Of a stretch of 51,580 nucleotides of DNA, positions 16,924 to 24,488 are shown piece after piece. Source of the stretch: Candidatus Woodwardiibium gallinarum (GTDB taxonomy: Bacteria > Bacillota > Clostridia > Oscillospirales > CAG-382). A program made the translations under genes and the position numbers. The notes beneath the pieces are model-generated. The model worked only from the letters and a program-made list of their open reading frames with translations, ran no database searches and was not told the DNA's origin. Every line of letters begins with the position of its first letter. Position 1 is the stretch's first letter. The stretch is from the NCBI GenBank assembly GCA_904419545.1, contig CAJFRY010000010.1:1-51580 (forward strand), given 5' to 3'.

Positions 16924-17892
16924 ATGGACGTTTACGCAAAGCAAAAGGCTGCGTTTGCCGCTCGCATTGCCGATGGACATGCGGCGCACGCCTATATCCT
17001 CGAGGGAGATGACGGCGGCGAGACGCGGCGGTTTGCGCTGTATATGGCCTCCGTGCTGCTCTGCACGGGGGACAAGCCGCCCTGCGGACGATGCGCGAGC
17101 TGCAAGAAAGCGCTTTCGGGCGGCGAGACGCTGCACCCGGACATCCATCTGTACGAGCCGGAAAAAAACGCCGGCTTCTCGGTGGAAACGGTGCGCAGTA
17201 TCAAAAAATCCATCTACCTGCTTCCCAACGAGGGCAACAAAAAAGTATACATCCTCTGCGGCGCACAGAAAATGAGCCGCAGCGCACAGAATGCGCTGCT
17301 GAAATTCTTTGAGGAGCCGCCGGCGTCGGCGGCATTCATCATCTGCTGCGACCGTCGCGACGCGCTGCTGCCGACTGTGCTTTCGCGCGCGCTGCTGATT
17401 TCGCTCGGCCCGCTGCACGACGAATCGCTGCGCGCCTATCTGGCCGACCGGCACAGGGCCGAGCTGCCCGAACGGCTGGACGCGGCCGTCCGCTACGCGC
17501 AGGGCAGCATCGGGCGGGCGGAGGCCTTCCTCACCCCCGCATCACAGGAGGCGCTGCGGGCAGCGACGGACTTCTGCACGCTGCTGTTTGAAAAAAACGG
17601 CACATTCAGCCTTGCGGCGCAATTGCTGCCGCTTTCGGCAAAGCGCGACGGCTTCGACGCGTTTCTGACCTTTGCGGAGCTGTGCGTATTGGACGTGCTG
17701 CACGCGCACACCGGCGGCCCGGCGCCATTGGTGCTGGAGCCTGCTGCGACGCAGACATACCGCGCCTCCAGCACACGGCGTGCGCTGTGCTTTGCGCTCG
17801 ATGCGTTTGCCGACGCCCGCGCAAATCTTGCCGCCAACGCCAACGGACGGCTGACAGCCACACAACTCTGCGCAAGGCTGGCGTCTCTTTGA
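16924..17892 (+). CDS. holB: DNA polymerase III delta-prime subunit
   Basis: 322 residues. AAA+ clamp-loader subunit: HAAHAYILEGDDGGETRRFA keeps the Walker A position but lacks the GxGK(T/S) core, as in other delta' subunits. CTGDKPPCGRCASCKK near residue 47 is the zinc-binding cluster. VETVRSIKKSIYLLPNEGNK, then KVYILCGAQKMSRSAQNALL and KFFEEPP (sensor and SRC-type segment) follow, and then LPTVLSRA. It loads the beta sliding clamp with gamma/tau and delta. Unlike delta', whose SRC motif is intact, the N-terminus here shows EPPASAAFII rather than a perfect SRC. The start has GAGAGGG upstream. ricT follows by 32 bases, the same order as in Bacillus. Confidence 0.88.
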   Translation: MDVYAKQKAAFAARIADGHAAHAYILEGDDGGETRRFALYMASVLLCTGDKPPCGRCASCKKALSGGETLHPDIHLYEPEKNAGFSVETVRSIKKSIYLLPNEGNKKVYILCGAQKMSRSAQNALLKFFEEPPASAAFIICCDRRDALLPTVLSRALLISLGPLHDESLRAYLADRHRAELPERLDAAVRYAQGSIGRAEAFLTPASQEALRAATDFCTLLFEKNGTFSLAAQLLPLSAKRDGFDAFLTFAELCVLDVLHAHTGGPAPLVLEPAATQTYRASSTRRALCFALDAFADARANLAANANGRLTATQLCARLASL

Positions 17893-17924
17893 CAGGCGCG
17901 TGAAAGAAAGGAAATATATGCGGA

Positions 17925-18908
17925 ATGAAAAACGAAAAAAATAAAAAGGGCAGGCGGCAGGAGCCGGACGCGGCGCCCCCCGAGGAAGCGCGGCAGGAAC
18001 CGGCTGCGATACCCGCCGGAGAAACGCGGCAGGAGCCGGCCGAGGTCGTGGGCGTCCGCTTTAAGGAAGCGGGAAAGGTCTATTACTTTGATCCCGGCGA
18101 ACTGTCTTTGCATCCGGGCGAGCAGGTGATCGTCGAAACGGTGCGCGGTTTGGAATTCGGCACCGTAGCCGCCGGAAACAAAACGGTCAGGGCGTCGGAA
18201 ATCGTCGGTTCGCTCAAGCCGGTCGTGCGCATAGCCACGGAAGCGGATGTGCGTAAGAACGAACAGAACAAGCAGCTCGAAAACGGTGCATGGGCAGTCT
18301 GGACCGAAAACGTGAAGAAGAACGGCCTTGTTATGCAGCTTGTAGACGTGGAATACACCTTCGACAACAGCAAGCTGATCTTCTACTTCACCGCCGACGG
18401 ACGCGTGGACTTCCGCGAGTTGGTCAAGGACTTGGCGGGCATCTACCGAACGCGCATCGAGCTGCGGCAGATCGGCGTGCGGGACGAAGCAAAGCTGATC
18501 GGCGGCATCGGCGTGTGCGGCCGTCCGTTCTGCTGCAAGAGCTTTCTCTCAGACTTCGCGCAGGTTTCCATCAAAATGGCCAAGGAGCAGAACCTTTCGC
18601 TCTCCTCGTCGAAGATCAGCGGGGCCTGCGGACGGCTGATGTGCTGCCTGCGGTTCGAGCATGAGGTGTACGAAGAGGAATATGCCAGCTTTCCCAAGGC
18701 TGACACGCCTGTCAGCACGCCGGCCGGAAAGGGCATCATCATCGAAATCAACTTCCTGTCCGGCAAGATCAAGGTGCGGCTGGACGGGGACGCCAACTCA
18801 CCCGCCAAGGTCTATACAAAAGACGAGATCAAGGTGCTCGGCCCCGCGCGCCGCAGGGAGCAGAAGGGGCCGGCGGATGCCGAGCTGAAGAAGCTCGAAG
18901 AAAAATGA
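17925..18908 (+). CDS. ricT: RicT/YaaT-type PSP1-domain protein
   Basis: 327 residues. A charged, repeat-like N-terminus (three RQEPA-type units) precedes the PSP1 domain (~45-275): VGVRFKEAGKVYYFDPGEL, then VIVETVRGLEFGTVAAG, and the Cys-rich GVCGRPFCCKSFLSDFAQVS and ISGACGRLMCCLRFEHEVYE. These Cys pairs match the Fe-S-ligating positions of RicT. In Bacillus RicT works with RicA and RicF to assist RNase Y and Spo0A phosphorelay. No ricA or ricF gene is adjacent. ATG at 17925 follows AAAGGAA by 15 bases; an ATG at 17918 in another frame stops after eight codons. Downstream of holB, likely the same operon. Confidence 0.9.
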   Translation: MKNEKNKKGRRQEPDAAPPEEARQEPAAIPAGETRQEPAEVVGVRFKEAGKVYYFDPGELSLHPGEQVIVETVRGLEFGTVAAGNKTVRASEIVGSLKPVVRIATEADVRKNEQNKQLENGAWAVWTENVKKNGLVMQLVDVEYTFDNSKLIFYFTADGRVDFRELVKDLAGIYRTRIELRQIGVRDEAKLIGGIGVCGRPFCCKSFLSDFAQVSIKMAKEQNLSLSSSKISGACGRLMCCLRFEHEVYEEEYASFPKADTPVSTPAGKGIIIEINFLSGKIKVRLDGDANSPAKVYTKDEIKVLGPARRREQKGPADAELKKLEEK

Positions 18909-19077
18909 TACGACTTTTTGTACTGCAGCTTGGATTTGCAAAAAAAACAGATATTGTACGGCATATTTCTCCGGGCATGGCCCGGAACATCATTCGCTTT
19001 TGAGAAAGACGGATGAAATGTTTTCGACATTTTCATAAGTATAAAAACGCCGCGCATACGCGGGAAAGGGTCTACGT

Positions 19078-20490
19078 ATGGTTTTTTCGTCATTGATCTT
19101 CCTCTTTGCCTATCTGGCGGTCACGCTCGTGCTCTACTATGTCGTGCCCTTCAAGGCGCGGAACGCGGTACTGTTTGCCGTATCGCTCGTCTTTTACGGG
19201 TGGGGCGAGCCGAAGTACATCGTCGTGATGCTCTTCTCCATCCTCGTCGCTTATATTTTCGGCTTTTTCGTCGGAAAATATCGCGAAAGCGCACCAAAAA
19301 AAGCGCGGACATATCTGATTGTCTCCGTAATTCTGAATCTGAGCGCACTTTTATTCTTCAAATACGCCAATTTCTTCATTGAGAATCTTGCGCTCATCCC
19401 GGGCCTCGGCGGGCTGGAGCCGATCGAAGGGCTGAAGCTGCCGGTCGGGATTTCGTTCTACACCTTCCAGATCATGTCCTACACGATCGACGTGTACCGC
19501 GGCGACGCGCGGGTGCAGCGCCGTATCGTTCCCTTCGGAACCTATGTCACGCTCTTCCCGCAGCTCATTGCCGGTCCCATCGTCCGCTACAGCGACGTGG
19601 ACGAGCAACTCACCTACCGAAAGGAAACGGTGGATAAATTCGCCTCGGGCGTGCAGCGCTTCTGCGCGGGATTGGCCAAAAAGGTTCTGCTGGCCGACAC
19701 GGTGTACGTCCTCCTCAACTACTATCATGAGGCGTTCGCATTTGAGCAGACCGTTCTGGGCGCCTGGCTGATTGTGATCCTGTATACCTTCCAGATCTAC
19801 TTCGATTTCTCGGGTTATTCCGATATGGCCATCGGACTGGGACGTATGCTGGGCTTTGAGTTCCTTGAAAACTTCAACTATCCCTATGTTTCCAAAAGCA
19901 TTACCGAATTCTGGCGGCGCTGGCACATTTCGCTGTCCACGTGGTTCCGTGAATACGTCTACATCCCGCTCGGCGGCAACCGGAAGGGCAAGCTGCGGCA
20001 GTACCGCAATATTGCCGTCGTCTGGCTGCTGACCGGCTTCTGGCACGGCGCGTCGTGGAATTTCCTGCTGTGGGGCGCATATTTCGCCGTTCTGCTGATT
20101 GTGGAAAAGCTGTTCTTATACAAATGGCTTCAAAAGGCGCCCGCCGTGCTTGCACATATCTATACGATGTTCTTCGTCTGCATCAGCTGGCTGATTTTCT
20201 ATTTCACCGATCTCGGAGAGGGCCTGACCTGCCTGAAGGCGATGTTCGGCGTGGGCGTATCGTCGTTCGCGACGCCGACAGTTGTCTACGACCTGCTGCG
20301 TTACCTCCCGCTGCTGGCCGTCTGTGTATTGGCCGCCACGCCGCTGCCCAAGCGCATCTTTGACGCGCTGAAAAACCGCTTTGTGACAATGCGGTACGCA
20401 CAGGTGCTGCTGCTGGCCGGCGCGTTCCTGGTCATCACGGCATACCTGGTTGATTCGACCTTCAGCCCGTTCCTTTACTACCGCTTCTGA
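19078..20490 (+). CDS. MBOAT-family O-acyltransferase (AlgI/DltB-like)
   Basis: 470 residues, many membrane helices. MVFSSLIFLFAYLAVTLVLY opens it, with LPVGISFYTFQIMSYTIDVYRG near 122-144, then ITEFWRRWHISLSTWFREYV and YIPLGGN, and finally LLTGFWHGASWNFLLWG near 317-333; His323 corresponds to the catalytic His of AlgI. These proteins pass an acyl (usually acetyl) group across the membrane onto a polysaccharide. The next gene (20523) is a DHHW/AlgX-like secreted partner, the usual pairing. Start ATG has GGGAAAGGG upstream. No polysaccharide synthesis genes are adjacent, so the acceptor (exopolysaccharide or wall polymer) is unknown. Confidence 0.9.
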   Translation: MVFSSLIFLFAYLAVTLVLYYVVPFKARNAVLFAVSLVFYGWGEPKYIVVMLFSILVAYIFGFFVGKYRESAPKKARTYLIVSVILNLSALLFFKYANFFIENLALIPGLGGLEPIEGLKLPVGISFYTFQIMSYTIDVYRGDARVQRRIVPFGTYVTLFPQLIAGPIVRYSDVDEQLTYRKETVDKFASGVQRFCAGLAKKVLLADTVYVLLNYYHEAFAFEQTVLGAWLIVILYTFQIYFDFSGYSDMAIGLGRMLGFEFLENFNYPYVSKSITEFWRRWHISLSTWFREYVYIPLGGNRKGKLRQYRNIAVVWLLTGFWHGASWNFLLWGAYFAVLLIVEKLFLYKWLQKAPAVLAHIYTMFFVCISWLIFYFTDLGEGLTCLKAMFGVGVSSFATPTVVYDLLRYLPLLAVCVLAATPLPKRIFDALKNRFVTMRYAQVLLLAGAFLVITAYLVDSTFSPFLYYRF

Positions 20491-20522
20491 AGGCGGCCGC
20501 ACTGCATAGAAAGGTCAATACG

Positions 20523-21770
20523 ATGAACAAGCATGAAAAAACCCTCAATATCCTGACCGTCGCCGTTTTCCTCGTGCTGCTGTATACGCTGACGGTGATT
20601 TTCCTGCTCAAACCGGCAGAATCATTCTCGGAGGAAGAGAACCGCAAATTGCAGCAGTTTCCGGAATGGAGCGCCGAAGATTTTTTTGACGGCACGTATT
20701 CCACGAAAATCAATGAATATTTTGCCGACCAGTTTCCCTTCCGCAACACATTTGTCGGCGCGAAGGCACTGGTGGAAACCGCGCTGCTCAAGCAGGAAAA
20801 CAACGGCGTCCTGCTGGGTGAAAACGGCCAGCTCGCCGTCCGGGGCAGCACGCTGACCTATTTCGACGAGGACGGCCAGAAACAGACCGCGACGGTCGAT
20901 TTCTATTTTCCCGACGAGCTGGAAGAACAATCCGGATACATCCGCGAGCTGAAAGATTCCCTGACGGCAGCAGGACGGCAGTTCGCGCTGGTGATGCCGC
21001 CGCGCACGGTGGATGTGGCGTCAAGCGCTTTCCGCTACCCCGCGGACCACTCCGAAGCGCTGCTGAAGGACGTCTCGCGTCTGTTTTCCGACTGCAATTT
21101 TGTGGATTTGGCCGGCGAGATGAAAACGCGCTTTGACGCCGGCGAATACGTCTACTACAAGACCGACCACCATTGGACAACGCTGGGAGCCTATTACGCC
21201 TACTGTGCCGTTATGGAACAGTACGGGCTGGAGCCCTATCCGCTTGAAAGCTTCACGCGCGAGCAGGTGAGCGATTCGTTCTACGGCACCACCTATTCCA
21301 AGGGCGGCTTCAAATTTATTGCACCGGATCCGATTGAATATTTCCATCATAACGAGCTGACGCCCGATCAGTTCAAAACGACGGTGTATAAATGGAACGA
21401 CAAAGGCGAACTGTATGCTTATTTTGAGACGGAGGCATTCTACGACAACAGCTTTCTGACACAGAAGGACAAGTATTCCGCTTTCCTTTCCGGGACAAAC
21501 CCGCTGACCGTCATCGAGCGCAAGGACGGCGTCGAGCGTCCGAAGATGCTTATCTACAAAGACTCGTTTGCCAACAGTCTCGCTCCCTTCCTTGCGCTGC
21601 ACTTTGACCTGGTGATTGTAAACATGGACGATTATATCACCATCCAGCGCTCCTACGTCGCGGAAAACGCTGCCGACGCGGAATACGTGCTGGTCATATA
21701 CAATCTGGACAACCTGCTGTCCGCGCCGAAATTTAACACCATTAAAGGCTTGGCAAATTATCTGAAATAG
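20523..21770 (+). CDS. DHHW-family secreted protein, AlgX/AlgJ-like acetyltransferase partner
   Basis: 415 residues. An N-terminal membrane anchor (~10-30) is followed by EEENRKLQQFPEWSAEDFFD, a hallmark of the family, and FADQFPFRNTFVGAKALVET. The active site shows TDHHWTTLGAYYAY with Asp215, His216 and His217, and IYKDSFANSLAPFL, whose Ser fits the SGNH nucleophile of AlgX/AlgJ. It probably transfers acetyl groups delivered by the MBOAT protein encoded 32 bases upstream to a cell-surface polysaccharide. The start has GAAAGG 7 bases upstream. The gene ends just before the promoter at 21772. Confidence 0.88.
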   Translation: MNKHEKTLNILTVAVFLVLLYTLTVIFLLKPAESFSEEENRKLQQFPEWSAEDFFDGTYSTKINEYFADQFPFRNTFVGAKALVETALLKQENNGVLLGENGQLAVRGSTLTYFDEDGQKQTATVDFYFPDELEEQSGYIRELKDSLTAAGRQFALVMPPRTVDVASSAFRYPADHSEALLKDVSRLFSDCNFVDLAGEMKTRFDAGEYVYYKTDHHWTTLGAYYAYCAVMEQYGLEPYPLESFTREQVSDSFYGTTYSKGGFKFIAPDPIEYFHHNELTPDQFKTTVYKWNDKGELYAYFETEAFYDNSFLTQKDKYSAFLSGTNPLTVIERKDGVERPKMLIYKDSFANSLAPFLALHFDLVIVNMDDYITIQRSYVAENAADAEYVLVIYNLDNLLSAPKFNTIKGLANYLK

Positions 21771-21771
21771 G

Positions 21772-21800
21772 TTGACAAATGCGTTTTTCGGGAGTAAAAT
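21772..21800 (+). promoter_or_regulatory. Promoter of the zinc-ribbon membrane protein
   Basis: TTGACA, 17 bases and TAAAAT start two bases after the stop codon of the DHHW gene, ~30 bases before the ATG at 21831. Confidence 0.75.
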
Positions 21801-21830
21801 AAGACTATACTTTGAACGGAGGTTTTTAGA

Positions 21831-22220
21831 ATGGCATTTTGCACCAAATGCGGCACCCAGATTCCGGACGGCGCTGCGGTCTGCCCGTCCTGCGGTCAGG
21901 CACAGGCCGGCGCGCAGCAGACCTATCAGCCCCAGCAGGCGGTTCCCCAGTACAACGCGGGTCCCTCCCTCGTTTCGCAGGTTTACGGCAAGCCGAAGAG
22001 CAAGCTGGAGAAGCTGCTGATTCTCTTCTCGATGATTTTCTTCGTTTTGGCGGCGCTTGCGCTGCTCATCAGCCTTATCCGCGGCATCGTCGATGCGACC
22101 GATCCGTTCCTGGGCGGGTTCGGCACGTTTTTGGATGTGTTCTTCGGCGGCATCTATCGTGCTGCAATCTACTCGTTTATGGCTCTGGCGCTGGCTGTTT
22201 TCAAAAACAGACTGAAATAA
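21831..22220 (+). CDS. Zinc-ribbon membrane protein, unknown function
   Basis: 129 residues. A zinc ribbon at the very start (MAFCTKCGTQIPDGAAVCPS, four Cys in CxxC..CxxC) is followed by a Gln/Pro-rich linker and two membrane segments (LLILFSMIFFVLAALALLIS and AAIYSFMALALAVF). Such proteins are common in clostridia and may sense or bind partners at the membrane, but nothing here gives a role. GGAGG lies nine bases upstream of the start; own promoter at 21772-21800, terminator at 22321-22357. Not co-transcribed with the DHHW gene unless there is read-through. Confidence 0.8.
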   Translation: MAFCTKCGTQIPDGAAVCPSCGQAQAGAQQTYQPQQAVPQYNAGPSLVSQVYGKPKSKLEKLLILFSMIFFVLAALALLISLIRGIVDATDPFLGGFGTFLDVFFGGIYRAAIYSFMALALAVFKNRLK

Positions 22221-22320
22221 GCGTCCATACTTAACCCAATTCAAAACCATACAAAACCGAACATACTTACGGGTTTTTAACTGTTTGATTGGGTTTTCGT
22301 ATTTTTAACTTTACATAGCA

Positions 22321-22357
22321 AAAACGGGCGGCGCTTTCAACAAGCGCCGTCCGTTTT
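22321..22357 (+). terminator. Terminator of the zinc-ribbon gene
   Basis: AAAACGGGCGGCGCTT / AAGCGCCGTCCGTTTT, 16 bp with one G-U, 5-base loop; the arm itself ends in TTTT. Confidence 0.8.
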
Positions 22358-22379
22358 GCCATTCGAAAAAGCCTTTGAA

Positions 22380-22399
22380 GCTCCTGCGGCCGCAGGAGC
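22380..22399. repeat. Perfect 20-base palindrome
   Basis: GCTCCTGCGG directly abuts its reverse complement CCGCAGGAGC, without a loop. It lies between two terminators in a non-coding stretch; a dyad-symmetric protein-binding site is one reading, a weak hairpin another. Confidence 0.5.
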
Positions 22400-22534
22400 G
22401 GACACTCCGCAAAATAACCGATGCAAATTGCCGGCTGACCTTTCGCTTCCACTTGTGCAGCGTGCGGATGCCGTTCTGTAAAAAATCGCTGCCCTGCGTC
22501 TCTCTGTATTCATCACGTCTTGAACATTTTTAAT

Positions 22535-22578
22535 CGGCAGACAGGTATTCGGCTTTCGGGCCGAACACCTGTCTGCCG
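22535..22578. terminator. 19-bp hairpin after the thioredoxin gene
   Basis: CGGCAGACAGGTATTCGGC pairs with GCCGAACACCTGTCTGCCG with one mismatch and a 6-base loop. It lies 40 bases after the thioredoxin stop. The T-tail is poor on both strands, so a strong barrier or a processing signal is as likely as a canonical terminator. Confidence 0.55.
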
Positions 22579-22618
22579 TTTCATCAGGATTCGCAGACCA
22601 CGGCCGAATTGTTAAAGC

Positions 22619-22936
22619 TTACTGTCGGTTGACAAGCGCCAGAATTTCTTCGGCGCTTTTGCCGCCGACCGCCTGCGCCGTCTTGACGCCGTTTTTGTAG
22701 ACAACCAGCGTCGGAATACTCATAATTCCGTGCATTTCCGCCAGAACGCCCTGCTCGTCCACATTGATTTTGCCGACGGCAATCGAGGGATTTTCCGCTG
22801 CGAACTGCTCGATCACGGGTGCAAGCATCCGGCACGGACCGCACCATGCAGCCCAGAAATCCAGCAATACGGGCTTGCTGTTTTTTTTGACAAACGTATC
22901 AAAATTCTCTTTTGTGACAACAGTGACCATGCTCAT
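22619..22936 (-). CDS. trxA: Thioredoxin
   Basis: 105 residues from the chosen start. Classic thioredoxin fold: VLLDFWAAWCGPCRMLAPVI with the redox pair in WCGPC, KINVDEQGVLAEMHGIMSIP with the cis-Pro, and TLVVYKNG. It reduces protein disulfides using NADPH and thioredoxin reductase. The open frame extends to 22975; AAAGGA lies just before the ATG at 22936, and a further ATG at 22930 is equally possible. Third gene of a minus-strand group with the Mrp ATPase and the C_GCAxxG_C_C protein, suggesting joint Fe-S/redox handling. The intervening gap is about 60 bases. Confidence 0.93.
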   Translation of the reverse strand: MSMVTVVTKENFDTFVKKNSKPVLLDFWAAWCGPCRMLAPVIEQFAAENPSIAVGKINVDEQGVLAEMHGIMSIPTLVVYKNGVKTAQAVGGKSAEEILALVNRQ

Positions 22937-22999
22937 AACTTCCTTTCCGCTGCATGCTTCCCGCAGCTTTTTCACGAATCTTTTCCCGCGCCGCCGGCT

Positions 23000-23437
23000 T
23001 CACAGATACTGCTCCAGCAATTCTGCTGCCGCGCGGACATACTTCGCGCAGGGGCGCCGGCTGTAATATGCCTCGGTGCGCGCCTCGGGAACAGGTGAAT
23101 CCGGCCCCGGACCGAGCGCGAGCAGCTCGCGGCAAATGTAAGAGCCGTGCTGCGCCGCGAACGCTTTGGCGAAATCCTGTACAACCGTGTACAGATGCGT
23201 TTTCTTCTCCCGGTCGCTGCCGGTGCCCGCGCCGTAACGCAGGCTCAAAACCATCGCCGCGCCGCTGACGGTGCCGCAGGTCTCGCGCAGGCGGCTGAAG
23301 CCGCCGCCGAACGCGGCGGAGATCCGCTCGGCCTCCTCCCGTGACAGCCCGAAATCCGGTGCAAACGCCATCACGACCGACTGCGCGCAGTTGTATCCGC
23401 TTCGAAAGAGCGACTCGGCCAGCTCAGGGCGCGTCAT
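23000..23437 (-). CDS. C_GCAxxG_C_C-family redox protein
   Basis: 145 residues. Matches the family signature: YNCAQSVVMAFAPDFGL with Cys, AAFGGGFSRLRETCGTVSGA with Cys-Gly, then ICRELL and CAKYV further on, giving a Cys pattern thought to bind a cluster or act in redox. No haem CxxCH is present. The function is not established; members often sit with redox or metal genes. The start ATG at 23437 overlaps the Mrp stop codon (ATGA), so the two are coupled. An upstream frame to 23470 lies inside the Mrp gene and is discounted. Thioredoxin follows. Confidence 0.8.
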   Translation of the reverse strand: MTRPELAESLFRSGYNCAQSVVMAFAPDFGLSREEAERISAAFGGGFSRLRETCGTVSGAAMVLSLRYGAGTGSDREKKTHLYTVVQDFAKAFAAQHGSYICRELLALGPGPDSPVPEARTEAYYSRRPCAKYVRAAAELLEQYL

Positions 23438-24261
23438 TGCCCCAGCAGAGCGGCGGCAACCGTTTCGCACGCGGCGGCAACGGCATCGCTCTCGTAGTCT
23501 TCGATGCGTCCCTCATCACACAGCGAAGCAATTTTCGGGTCGATCGGCAGCGAGAGCAGAAGCGGCAGTCCGTGGTCGGCCGCAGTCTTTTCCACCTTCG
23601 ATTCACCGAACACCGAAAACGTCTCTCCGCAGTGCGGACAGACGACGCCGCTCATGTTTTCCACAAGCCCCAAAATCGGCACGTTCATCATCGACGCCAT
23701 CCGCACCGCCTTCTCCACGATCATCGCAACCAGCTCCTGCGGGGAGGCAACGACGACGATACCATCCACCGGCAGCGACTGGAACACGGTCAGCGGCACG
23801 TCGCCCGTCCCCGGAGGCATATCGACAAACATAAAGTCCACATCGCTCCAGATCACGTCCGTCCAGAACTGCTTGACCGTCCCGGCGATGACCGGTCCGC
23901 GCCAGACGACAGGATCACCCGGATCCTCCAGCAGCAGGTTGATGGACATCACCTGAATGCCGTCACGGGTCAGCGCGGGCAGGATGCCGTCGGCGCAGCC
24001 CTGCGCTTTCTCCTGCAGGCCGAACACCTTCGGGATCGACGGGCCGGTGAGGTCGGCGTCAAGCACGGCGGTGCGGTAGCCCTTCTTCGTCAGACCGGAC
24101 GCCAGCAGCGCGCTGACGAGCGACTTGCCGACCCCGCCCTTGCCGCTGACGACGCCGATAACCTTCTTTACCGACGAGAGCTTATTTGGTTTTTCCACCT
24201 GGATTTCGGGTGACGCGCATTTTTCCTTACAGCTTGCGCAGTCTTGTGTACATTCGCTCAT
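23434..24261 (-). CDS. Mrp/Nbp35-type Fe-S cluster carrier ATPase
   Basis: 275 residues. The N-terminus is Cys-rich (MSECTQDCASCKEKCAS; C4, C8, C11, C15), like the extra ferredoxin-type cluster of eukaryotic Nbp35. Then the deviant Walker A GVVSGKGGVGKSLVSALLAS (residues ~36-55), the A' Asp in AVLDADLTGPSIPK, and DFMFVDMPPGTGDVPLTVFQ. The C-terminal CPHC (SGVVCPHCGETF near 205) is the bridging cluster site. These dimers carry and insert [4Fe-4S] clusters. GAGGAAAG lies upstream. First gene of the operon, overlapping the C_GCAxxG_C_C start by 4 bases; divergent from the cohesin gene. Confidence 0.92.
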   Translation of the reverse strand: MSECTQDCASCKEKCASPEIQVEKPNKLSSVKKVIGVVSGKGGVGKSLVSALLASGLTKKGYRTAVLDADLTGPSIPKVFGLQEKAQGCADGILPALTRDGIQVMSINLLLEDPGDPVVWRGPVIAGTVKQFWTDVIWSDVDFMFVDMPPGTGDVPLTVFQSLPVDGIVVVASPQELVAMIVEKAVRMASMMNVPILGLVENMSGVVCPHCGETFSVFGESKVEKTAADHGLPLLLSLPIDPKIASLCDEGRIEDYESDAVAAACETVAAALLGQ

Positions 24262-24290
24262 GGTTTGATTCTTCTTTCCTCTTTTTTCTA

Positions 24291-24319
24291 TTGCAAATCT
24301 TTTCCTGAAATGCTATACT
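24291..24319 (+). promoter_or_regulatory. Promoter of the cohesin-dockerin gene
   Basis: TTGCAA, 17 bases and TATACT with an extended TGC. It predicts a transcript leader of ~160 bases before the GTG at 24489, enough to hold leader element copy 2. Confidence 0.65.
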
Positions 24320-24447
24320 GTATACATACAATGGGTGTTTTCCTGCGCCGAACCTGATGATGCCGATACATGCTTGCGCTGAATGCGGCTTTCATCCCCC
24401 AAACGGTCCGGCGTGCCCCTGCATCACAATGTTCCCGAATTCCATAA

Positions 24448-24475
24448 GAAAGGAAGGCTTTCGCTGCACGAAAGC
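24448..24475 (+). promoter_or_regulatory. Leader element copy 2: RBS-like GAAAGGA plus hairpin
   Basis: GAAAGGAAGG, CTTTCG, CTGCA loop, CGAAAGC, then GAGGA 8 bases before the GTG start at 24489. The CTTTC arm can pair with either flanking GAAAG. Here the downstream GAGGA is a second ribosome-binding site. Confidence 0.6.
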
Positions 24476-24488
24476 GAGGATCATAAAC

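Larger units (their letters stand above)
22221..22618. other. Intergenic region between convergent genes
   Basis: No gene seen. Contains two strong terminators (22321-22357, 22535-22578), a loopless 20-base palindrome (22380-22399) and an inverted AACCCAAT/ATTGGGTT pair (22233-22295) of unknown meaning. Confidence 0.6.

Noticed and set aside
16747-17454. N-terminal extension of coaW to a 516-residue protein
   Set aside because: The extension crosses the coaW promoter and lies opposite holB; the type II kinase motif begins at the ATG at 16746.
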